This document shows positions 1 through 6,639 of a DNA stretch of 10,980 nt, in pieces. The stretch is from an uncultured euryarchaeote (GTDB taxonomy: Archaea > Thermoplasmatota > Poseidoniia > Poseidoniales > Thalassarchaeaceae): positions 1 to 10,980 of the forward strand of contig CALCOR010000181.1 in the NCBI GenBank assembly GCA_937897085.1, written 5' to 3'. The notes below the pieces were generated by a model that saw only the letters and a program-made list of their open reading frames with translations, was not told the DNA's origin and made no database searches. Position 1 is the first letter of the stretch, and every line of letters starts with the position of its first letter. A program made the position numbers and the translations under genes.

Positions 1-3000
1 CGTCTCCTCGACTACGTTCCCCATCGCGTGTGCTCCGGCAGCCGCGAATCCGGTGCCGAGCCATTCCATCAGGTCGTCGCCACTCGCATCATCACCGCTG
101 ATGATGATCACCCGGTCTGCGCGGCCGGTGGATATCCAGTCCTCGGCGATAGCGAAGGCGGCAGGTGTTGAGGCGCACGCGTTGTTGATCGCCGTGTTCG
201 GTCCGCGCGCACCGATCCACTGGGCAAATTGCCCGTGGCCCATCACCAGCACCTGGAGCAGGAAGCGGCGGTCGAACACTCCGGATTCATCAGCCGCGTC
301 ATTGGCTGCATTACGCATCGCCTCCGCAATGCCGGGGAACGCCGAGGCAAACACGACACCGGTCCGGTCACGAATCGTGTCGGGCAGATTCCAGCCGCGC
401 ACCAGCCGCTTGCCCTTCTTGCTCACCTGTTCATTCGGCACGAGGGGAAGGCCGGCATCTCGTAGCGCTTCGAGTCCGGCTGCGAACGCCAGCTTCGTGC
501 TGACATCCATCGCCGCCACGATCTTTGCATCGATGCCGTACTGCTCGGCGAGGTCGAAGTATCCCCCCCTGCCAGCCAGTTGCGGAATCGTCTCGAAACT
601 CTCGCACGGAATCAGTTCCGCGCTGCCATCGGGATGCTTGACGATGCGGACGAGATTCTTGTCCAGCATCCTCTGCTTGATGTCATCCGGAAGTTCACTG
701 ATGAAGTTCTCACCGTTGATGATGCGCTCGAGCGCGTCGGGAGCGAACACCTCCTCCATGCCCGGCAACCCCAGGCTCACGCCGGTGACCACGTACGGGT
801 CCGCCCTGCGCCCCTCCAGCGCGTCCGCTTGGGTCATCGCAGCGCCTGCCCCCCCACCCACAACGACCGAGTATCCGGCCGGCGGTGAGGTGACCCAAGC
901 GACCAGCGAGGGGAGCGTGGTGAGCGTGCTGGCGTTAGCCGGACCGCTCACCTGCGCTTCTACCGCAATGCGGTCCAGCAACGCCTGCAGCGAATCGCCC
1001 ATCAGTCCGAGCGCGGCGAGTTCCAGTTCGCCGCGCACCAGACGAGTGGGGTAGCCGCACGCATCCGAGACCCGCTCGGCGAGATACCCCTCGATGTCCG
1101 GCTCGGTGCGCGTGGGGGTGCTGGGGGGAGTCGGGCTAGCGGGGGCGCTGTCCGGCAGCGGGCGGGAACGGGGGCGTGGTTCGCCGCTATCGGCCGCGCC
1201 AGCGACAGGTGCACCGCGCCACAGTTCGAGCGGCCCGGCGCGGAATCCCTCGGTGAGCATGTCTGAATCGAATTGTGGCACGGTCGGTGTGCGTCCTGCC
1301 AGCGCGCATATGGCCAGCGCGTCGTGGAAGGTGGCAATGCCACCCATCTTCGGGTGGTTGGTCCCGCTCACGATGCGGTCCTTGTCCGCCAGCACCTGCT
1401 CCGCGAACAGGGACAGCGCTCTCTTGGGACCCACTTCCAGGAACAGTCGTCCGCCCGCCTCGTGCATCGTCTCCATCTGGCGGGTCCATTCTACAGGCGA
1501 CGACATCTGCGGAGCCAGCTGAGCGAGGATCGAGTCGTGAGCGGTTTGGCCGGGAATCAGCGAGTTAGGGTAGAAGTGGCCGTCGTAGTTGGCGGTGATC
1601 GGAATCTTCGGCAGTGATATCTCCAACCCTTCCAAGAAGCTCCGGAGAGGTCCGTTGGCGGGAGCGACGATGCGCGAGTGGAACGCGTGACTGGTCTGCA
1701 GCACCACGCACTGGATACCCTTCTGGGCAAAGTCAGCGAGCACGGCATTCATCGGTTCGGTCTCACCGGCGATGACCGTCATCGAGGGGGAGTTCTTGTT
1801 CGCCGCAATCACATAGCCATCCGAGGATTCGATGACCTCGAGCACGGTGTCGTAGGGTGCGGAGATGCTCGCCATCAGGCCGCGATCAGGAACTTCGACG
1901 CTTCCCATCTCGGTGCCGCGAGCGGCCGCTGCTCTGAGCGCGTCGTGGAATCTGAGTATCCCTGAGACCATCAGCGCGGCGTATTCTCCCAGTGAATGTC
2001 CAGCGACCATGTCGGGCTCGATTCCATGCTCCTTCAGCAGTCGATGGATGGCGAGATCAGCGGTCAGCATCGCCGGCTGAGTAAATTCTGTCTGCTTCAG
2101 CTTCTCTTCAGCGAGTGCCGCATCCTTCTCTGACAGTCCCTCTCTGAGGACGAAATCCGAGAGCCGTTCACCTCCGAGGATGTCGACCATGGTGCGATCG
2201 GCCTCGATCCAGGTGTCACCTATGACCTCGTATCTCCTCGACAGGTCGAGTGTCATGCCGACATATTGGCTGCCCTGGCCAGGGAACATCTGCACCAGTC
2301 CCGCCTCACGGGGCAACGGCGGGGCATCGGTCACGTGCACCATCTGCTTGGAGAGGAAGTCCCACTTCTCCCGGTCCTCCAGGTTGTCGAGCAACAGGTC
2401 AAGCCTCTTCTCCAACTGAGCCCACGTCGACGCCACCACCGCACACCTGACGCCTTCCGGGCTGTAGTCCGAGGAGAGCGCGGCCAGCGCGGCGGACAGG
2501 CGCCTCCCCGTGGGATGATTGTCGAAGGTCGGTCCAGCCGGAGCGAATAGGGCGGCCTTGCAGAGAGCAATCTCACCGGTGAGCGCCGGCAGGTCGACCG
2601 CGTTGAGCAGAAGCACCCCACCTTCGACGGCTTTCAGTTCGTCCCAAGTCAGCGACGGCGTCGCGCTCTGGTCGAGCACGCTGGGTGCAGTCGGTGTGGT
2701 GAGGGGCGCATCAGCAGCGATCGTCGCTTCCCCGAGCCAGCGGGACCGACGGGCCTCCCACTGCCTGGCGAGTTCGAGATGGTACTCCGGGTCGTACTGC
2801 TCGATCGAACAATGGAAGTTGGTGCCTCCGAAGCCGAACGAGGATATCCCGGCTCGGCGCGGCAGGCCAGATGAGGGTGGAGGCCATTCGGCCGGCGCGG
2901 TCGGTACATAGAACGGGATGGCATCCCAGTCGACCGAGGTATTCGGCTGCTCGAATCCGGCTGATGGTGGAATCGTTCGGTGGTGCAGCGCCAGCACAGC

Positions 3001-4212
3001 CTTCAGTAGCCCAGCAATTCCCGCCGCCGCCTTCAGGTGGCCTATCTGGCTCTTGATCGAGCCGACCGCCACGCGGCTGCCGGCGTCAATGGAACCGAAC
3101 ACCTCCGAGAGCGTGTTCAACTCGGTGGCGTCGCCAACGCGGGTGCTGGTCCCGTGAGCCTCGATGAGTTCGACGGTGCCGGGCTCATGAGCCGCCTGCT
3201 GCTGCGCTCGCAGCACCGCTTGACGCTGCCCGCGCACGCTGGGGGCGGTGATTCCCTTTCCCCGCCCGTCAGATGATGCACCGATGCCGCGGATCACCGA
3301 GTAGATACGGTCGCCATCGGCGATCGCATCGCTCAGGCGCTTGAGCACGACGCAGCCGGCTCCTTCGCCCATCACGAAGCCGTCCGCTCGCACGTCGAAT
3401 GGGGTCGAATGGGAAGGTGAGAGCGCTCCGATGGCGCTGAACTTGGCGTAAGTCGCCGGGTCCATCGTGCGGTCCGACGCCCCGGCGAGCATCAGATCGA
3501 CCTGACGAGACTGCAGCAGGTGACAGGCGTCCATCAGGGCGGCGAAGGTCGTGGCACAGGCGGCGTCGGTGCTGTAATTCGGCCCCTGCAGGTCGAGCAG
3601 GTTGGCCACTCTTCCAGCAACCACGTTTGCCAACTCGCCGGGCATCGTGTCCTCGTCGATCTTCGGTGTTCCCTCGGCGATCGCCTGCTTGAACGACTCG
3701 CTGCCCGACTCCGGCATCCCAGCCTCGACCGCCTTGCGAGCGATCTGGTCGGCCCACACCCTGAGGTTCGACAGGTTGCGGTTCTCTCCTCCGAGGGCAT
3801 TGGCGAACACGACCCCGGTGCGCGCATTCGGCAGCTGCTTGTCGCCCTCGCCATCTCCGTACTCGGCGTCGGCCAATGAATCCGCAGCGACGGAAACCGC
3901 CCACAATTGGCATTCGTCAATCTGAGCCAGAGTCCCTGGCGGCTGCTTCCAGCGGCGCCAGTCGAACTCGAAGCCGTCGACGAACGCACCGATCTTCGAG
4001 TAGGTCTTGTTCTGCCCGACCGCCCCGGGACCGCCCTCGACCCAGAAGTCATCCATCTCCCAGCGGTCAGCAGGGATTTCACGGAATGACACATGCGCCT
4101 CCAGAACGTTGCTCCAGAATGTGGCTACATCGCCGGCGTCGGGCAGCAGCGCCGCCATGCCGACGATGGCCACCGGCTCGAACGGGTCCTGCGGCGCCTC
4201 GTCGATTTCCAT
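1..4212 (-). CDS. PfaA-like type I fatty-acid/polyketide megasynthase, KS-AT-ACP-KS (3' end outside window)
   Basis: The frame is open for 1404 codons from the ATG at 4212 to the window edge, so the C-terminus is missing. Visible domains: ketosynthase 1 at residues 12-475 with active-site Cys219 (DAACATT), His353 (EAHGTST), His392 (KSQIGHLKAAAG) and the closing GFGGTNFH; a linker; acyltransferase at about 640-945 with FPGQGSQ, nucleophile Ser740 (GHSLGEY), Arg765 and His845 in HAFHS, a motif usually linked to malonyl-CoA; a Pro/Ser-rich linker at about 985-1020; an acyl-carrier domain at about 1025-1110 with probable phosphopantetheine Ser1074 (GDSL); and ketosynthase 2 from about 1138 with Cys1346 (NNACAST). 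The EDTMPGELANVVAGRVAN stretch before Cys219 is typical of PUFA-synthase and related iterative KSs. The protein should condense malonyl units on its own ACP. KR, DH and other domains would lie beyond base 1. The start is 5 bases after the fabI stop with GAGGGTGAGG upstream. The product is unknown. Confidence 0.9.
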   Translation of the reverse strand, partial: MEIDEAPQDPFEPVAIVGMAALLPDAGDVATFWSNVLEAHVSFREIPADRWEMDDFWVEGGPGAVGQNKTYSKIGAFVDGFEFDWRRWKQPPGTLAQIDECQLWAVSVAADSLADAEYGDGEGDKQLPNARTGVVFANALGGENRNLSNLRVWADQIARKAVEAGMPESGSESFKQAIAEGTPKIDEDTMPGELANVVAGRVANLLDLQGPNYSTDAACATTFAALMDACHLLQSRQVDLMLAGASDRTMDPATYAKFSAIGALSPSHSTPFDVRADGFVMGEGAGCVVLKRLSDAIADGDRIYSVIRGIGASSDGRGKGITAPSVRGQRQAVLRAQQQAAHEPGTVELIEAHGTSTRVGDATELNTLSEVFGSIDAGSRVAVGSIKSQIGHLKAAAGIAGLLKAVLALHHRTIPPSAGFEQPNTSVDWDAIPFYVPTAPAEWPPPSSGLPRRAGISSFGFGGTNFHCSIEQYDPEYHLELARQWEARRSRWLGEATIAADAPLTTPTAPSVLDQSATPSLTWDELKAVEGGVLLLNAVDLPALTGEIALCKAALFAPAGPTFDNHPTGRRLSAALAALSSDYSPEGVRCAVVASTWAQLEKRLDLLLDNLEDREKWDFLSKQMVHVTDAPPLPREAGLVQMFPGQGSQYVGMTLDLSRRYEVIGDTWIEADRTMVDILGGERLSDFVLREGLSEKDAALAEEKLKQTEFTQPAMLTADLAIHRLLKEHGIEPDMVAGHSLGEYAALMVSGILRFHDALRAAAARGTEMGSVEVPDRGLMASISAPYDTVLEVIESSDGYVIAANKNSPSMTVIAGETEPMNAVLADFAQKGIQCVVLQTSHAFHSRIVAPANGPLRSFLEGLEISLPKIPITANYDGHFYPNSLIPGQTAHDSILAQLAPQMSSPVEWTRQMETMHEAGGRLFLEVGPKRALSLFAEQVLADKDRIVSGTNHPKMGGIATFHDALAICALAGRTPTVPQFDSDMLTEGFRAGPLELWRGAPVAGAADSGEPRPRSRPLPDSAPASPTPPSTPTRTEPDIEGYLAERVSDACGYPTRLVRGELELAALGLMGDSLQALLDRIAVEAQVSGPANASTLTTLPSLVAWVTSPPAGYSVVVGGGAGAAMTQADALEGRRADPYVVTGVSLGLPGMEEVFAPDALERIINGENFISELPDDIKQRMLDKNLVRIVKHPDGSAELIPCESFETIPQLAGRGGYFDLAEQYGIDAKIVAAMDVSTKLAFAAGLEALRDAGLPLVPNEQVSKKGKRLVRGWNLPDTIRDRTGVVFASAFPGIAEAMRNAANDAADESGVFDRRFLLQVLVMGHGQFAQWIGARGPNTAINNACASTPAAFAIAEDWISTGRADRVIIISGDDASGDDLMEWLGTGFAAAGAHAMGNVVEET
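1114..1174 (+). other. G-tract cluster with quadruplex potential, antisense to the AT-ACP linker
   Basis: Seven runs of three to six G occur on the plus strand. The first four (1114-1118, 1123-1128, 1133-1135, 1141-1145) are separated by 4-5 bases, which meets the usual G-quadruplex pattern. On the coding strand they are proline and alanine codons of the megasynthase linker, so they may be a by-product of protein composition. Confidence 0.45.
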
Positions 4213-4217
4213 CGGCC

Positions 4218-5015
4218 TCACCCTCGGTCTGAGATGCTCTCTGGGACCATGATCGTCGAGTATCCAGCATCCACGTGTATCACCTGTCCCGTGACGCCAG
4301 CAGCGAGCGGAGAGGCCAGCCATAGCGCACAGCCTGCGACATCCTCCTGCGTCACATTGCGCCGCAGGGGCGAGTTGCGCTCCACATGTTCCAGAATGTC
4401 GTCGAATCCAGGGATCCCAGAAGCAGCAAGGGTCGGGATGGGACCGCTCGAGATAGCGTTGATGCGATGTCCTTCGGGACCTAGATGGTTAGCCAGTTCC
4501 CTGGTCCACGCCTCGAGGGCGGCCTTGGCGATGCTCATCACGCCATAATTCGGCACCCAACGAGTGGAGGCGGCGTAGGTCAGGCAGATAGTCGATGAAT
4601 TGGGATTCAGGTGCGGGAGAGCGTGGCGCAGCAGCCGTTGCAGCGAATGGGCGGAGACGGTCATGGCGGTGGAGATGGGGTCGTTCTCAGCGAACAGGAT
4701 GGGGCGGTCGAAGCACTCAGCGGGCGCGAACCCGATGGCGTGGATGACGATGTCCGCCTTGGCTCCAGCATCCTCTCGCTGCCATTCGGTGAAGAACTCC
4801 GCAGTCGCTTCATCGCTGGCGACGTCAACAGGGTGGAATCCGATGATCTCCGGCAACTTCTCCTGCAACTGGAACACGCGGCTCCTGAACCGCTTCTGGT
4901 AACCGAGCACGAGGTTGCATCCGGCCTGTGCAAGTTGGGTGCAAATCGCCCAAGCGATGCTCTCCTCGGAGGCGACTCCGAACACCAGTGCAGTCTTTCC
5001 TTCAAGTTCCAACAT
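4218..5015 (-). CDS. fabI: Enoyl-[acyl-carrier-protein] reductase (NADH), FabI type
   Basis: This 265-residue protein has the usual FabI length and is a short-chain dehydrogenase that reduces trans-2-enoyl-ACP with NAD(P)H, the last step of each fatty-acid elongation cycle. The N-terminal nucleotide-binding loop reads GVASEESIAWAI (residues 13-24). HAIGFAP follows at 92-98, then the FabI catalytic set: Tyr147 (LTY) and Tyr157-x6-Lys164 (NYGVMSIAK), one position off the Escherichia coli numbering. The substrate loop GPIPTLAASGI (191-201) has Pro194 where E. coli has Arg. The C-terminal PLRRNVTQEDVAG and GVTGQVIHVDAGY complete the family signature. The ATG is preceded by GGTGG four bases upstream. 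The gene lies 5 bases before the megasynthase start, which suggests co-translation and a trans-acting enoyl-reductase role for that enzyme. That partnership is inferred; the enzyme class is close to certain. Confidence 0.95.
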   Translation of the reverse strand: MLELEGKTALVFGVASEESIAWAICTQLAQAGCNLVLGYQKRFRSRVFQLQEKLPEIIGFHPVDVASDEATAEFFTEWQREDAGAKADIVIHAIGFAPAECFDRPILFAENDPISTAMTVSAHSLQRLLRHALPHLNPNSSTICLTYAASTRWVPNYGVMSIAKAALEAWTRELANHLGPEGHRINAISSGPIPTLAASGIPGFDDILEHVERNSPLRRNVTQEDVAGCALWLASPLAAGVTGQVIHVDAGYSTIMVPESISDRG

Positions 5016-5094
5016 GAAACCACCAGTACTGTCCTACAGCGCGGCTGGCGCGCCCACAGCCCTTCAAGACCTTTGCCTGCTGTGTGGGGAACAA

Positions 5095-5113
5095 GGAGAA
5101 TCTGCGATTCTCC
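5095..5113. repeat. Perfect 8-bp hairpin between the TatD-like gene and fabI
   Basis: GGAGAATC and GATTCTCC form a perfect inverted repeat with a three-base loop in the 127-base spacer (5016-5142). Read on the minus strand it lies about 30 bases after the TatD-like stop and is followed by TTGTT, then 80 bases later by the fabI start. It could be an operator for a dimeric regulator or a processing/termination stem. I see no convincing archaeal TATA box or BRE in the spacer. Confidence 0.6.
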
Positions 5114-5142
5114 GCCCACCCGCACGTGAGGGCACGAGGGGG

Positions 5143-6015
5143 TCAATTCGCATAGAGGGATTCTGGAAGATCCTGATGCGTTCGATGAAGCAGCTCTTCT
5201 GCATCCTCTCCCGCCTCGATGAGCGCCGTCGCCAGCGCCTGGGTGCGCTTGGGCACCGTCTTCGGACCGAGAACTGCTCCTGGACGCCGGGGGTCGTCCA
5301 TGTAATCGGTCTCCATCAGGAATCCTGTCTCGTTGCTCGCGACGGTGTCGACGATGGTCTGCACACACCCTTTCCCGACCAGAACGGAGGGAATCATCCC
5401 GTGAGTGAACGCGGCACTCACGTCCGCCTGTGCATGGTGATGGATCGCATCGTTGCGGAACATGCCGGCTGCATCGCACATCTGGGCGACGTCTGAGTAG
5501 GTGGGCTCACCGTCTCCCTCGAGGTGCAGTTGCACAGGGACGCCCGCCTTTGAGCACATCGAGAGCACCTCCAAGAACAGGTCATTCGCCGCGCTCCAGA
5601 TGACCTCATCGACCTCCCAATGGGGTCGTCCGACCTCGCCCACGCCGACCGCATCTCCTTCCTCACAATGGGTTATCGCGAGTTCGACCGCCTCCAAGTG
5701 CAATTCACTCGCCCTCTCAATATCGAGGTCGTCGATCTGATGCGCCCAAACCGCCGGGTGCGGACCGAGTACGACACGCACGTGAAGTCCGATTTCACGG
5801 CGTACGGTTTCTGCCATGTCGAGAGTGTCAGAGTAGGCGGCACGGTAACCTGCGATGTCCTGAGGAGGGAGTGCTCCCGGTTTGTGCACCAGCACGAGGT
5901 GGGTCCCCCCAGCACGTTGGAAATCGAGCGCGGCGGCGGTGAACCGATTATCTCTGTCGAGATGGAAGTGATTGTCGAGTACAGGCCCTTCCCAGCGGCC
6001 GTTCACGATGGACAC
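5143..6015 (-). CDS. TatD-family (COG1099-like) TIM-barrel metal-dependent hydrolase
   Basis: The 290-residue protein carries the metal ligands of the TatD/amidohydrolase barrel in order: Asp14-Asn-His16-Phe-His18 near the N-terminus, Glu127 in GVGEVG, His164 in VQLHLEG, a His192-194 cluster (IHHHAQ), and Glu235-Thr-Asp237 (METDY). The opening DNHFHLD and the AGGTHLVLVHKP stretch (35-46) resemble the archaeal COG1099 branch rather than bacterial TatD DNases. It probably hydrolyses a phosphoester or amide bond in the cytoplasm; the substrate is unknown. The start is GTG, chosen because GAGGTGG (6020-6026) lies just upstream and overlaps the stop of the TBP-like gene, leaving a gap of only 9 bases. 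It is the last gene of the tight four-gene run, before the spacer that precedes fabI. Confidence 0.88.
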   Translation of the reverse strand: MSIVNGRWEGPVLDNHFHLDRDNRFTAAALDFQRAGGTHLVLVHKPGALPPQDIAGYRAAYSDTLDMAETVRREIGLHVRVVLGPHPAVWAHQIDDLDIERASELHLEAVELAITHCEEGDAVGVGEVGRPHWEVDEVIWSAANDLFLEVLSMCSKAGVPVQLHLEGDGEPTYSDVAQMCDAAGMFRNDAIHHHAQADVSAAFTHGMIPSVLVGKGCVQTIVDTVASNETGFLMETDYMDDPRRPGAVLGPKTVPKRTQALATALIEAGEDAEELLHRTHQDLPESLYAN

Positions 6016-6019
6016 GTAG

Positions 6020-6026
6020 CCACCTC
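6020..6026 (-). promoter_or_regulatory. Shine-Dalgarno site deciding the GTG start of the TatD-like gene
   Basis: GAGGTGG lies four bases before the GTG and overlaps the TGA of the preceding gene. This supports the GTG start and translational coupling. Confidence 0.7.
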
Positions 6027-6639
6027 ACGAATCCTTGAGGTCCAAGGGCTCCCCCTGAGCCTCGTCGTCACCTTCCGCCTCAGGATCTTCGACATTTCTC
6101 ACGAGCACCTCCACGAACAGTCGTTCGGCATCGAAGCGCGTACCCCAGTGCGAGGCCGCCAGACTGACCATGTTCTCTGAGCGCGCACCGAGTGCCACCC
6201 CCCCGCCGTTGCTGAAGAACAGCAACTCCATGTCGTGATGCTCATCGATGATCCGGACGCATTCCAGCCGCTCGTCCACCTTCGCTTCGGGCACGAACTC
6301 CTGGATGCGATCAGTGCGCAGCGGCTGGCCGTAATCGAACGAGACGACGAGCGGGCCACGCTCCGTGCTCAGGCCCGAATCTGATTGACCCAATCTGAGC
6401 AACAGTTCCTTGGCGGCGGCTCGAGAGACCTCCGGGTGCGAGGTTCCGTGTACGACGAGCCGGCCTTCCTCATCGATGAGCAGGGTCGCTCGCGGTGACT
6501 TGAGCGCCAAGATGACCGACTTCCCGGACTTCTTCGCTCCGAGTTGCGATACGACTTCGTCGCCATCGATCGGCTTCGAGGCTGTGTAGCGCACCAGCCT
6601 GTTGACGACGCGGACGTTCACCGCTTGCCTGCGTGCCAT
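6025..6639 (-). CDS. Divergent TATA-box-binding-protein-like protein (two TBP repeats, acidic tail)
   Basis: The protein has 204 residues, close to archaeal TBP length. Residues about 7-85 and 96-168 read as two diverged TBP repeats. Repeat 1 holds SPRATLLIDEEGRLVVHGTS (48-67), matching the family pattern of Pro, a LIF-type strand, SGK and V-TGAKS. Repeat 2 holds ELLFFSNGGGVALGARSE (138-155). The last 20-25 residues are acidic, as in many archaeal TBPs. Aligned by eye to yeast TBP, the four DNA-kinking Phe positions are Gly39, Asp56, Leu125 and Phe142, so only one is kept. One of the two conserved minor-groove Asn positions seems kept (Asn8) and the other is Pro96. It is probably a TBP paralogue with altered or no TATA binding. 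The start is the ATG at 6639, with GGAGG seven bases upstream; a TTG one codon earlier is less likely. The ATG overlaps the upstream stop by one base (TGATG). Confidence 0.72.
   Translation of the reverse strand: MARRQAVNVRVVNRLVRYTASKPIDGDEVVSQLGAKKSGKSVILALKSPRATLLIDEEGRLVVHGTSHPEVSRAAAKELLLRLGQSDSGLSTERGPLVVSFDYGQPLRTDRIQEFVPEAKVDERLECVRIIDEHHDMELLFFSNGGGVALGARSENMVSLAASHWGTRFDAERLFVEVLVRNVEDPEAEGDDEAQGEPLDLKDS

Noticed and set aside
53..1054. Long plus-strand open frame (333 codons) opposite the megasynthase
   Set aside because: It is antisense to a well-supported KS2/ACP coding region, is Ser/Ala/Pro-rich with no recognisable domain, and such frames are common opposite GC-rich genes.
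3269..3913. Minus-strand 214-codon frame inside KS1
   Set aside because: It is a frame-shifted shadow of the KS1 coding sequence and its product is dominated by Arg and Gly. The KS1 frame holds Cys219, His353 and His392.
1..4212. Modular (non-iterative) antibiotic-type polyketide synthase
   Set aside because: KS1 and its preceding EDTMPGELANV stretch look like iterative PUFA-type enzymes, and the visible order is not a repeated extension module. The product class remains open.
5016..5142. Archaeal TATA box or bacterial -10/-35 promoter before fabI
   Set aside because: No AT-rich element of the right form is present, so I report only the hairpin and make no promoter call.
4661..5479. Minus-strand frame of 272 codons spanning fabI, the spacer and the TatD-like gene
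   Set aside because: It overlaps two genes with clear catalytic motifs in another frame and has an Arg/Ser-rich, low-complexity product.
5620..6180. Plus-strand 186-codon frame across the TatD-like/TBP-like junction
   Set aside because: It crosses two coupled minus-strand genes and shows no family motif.
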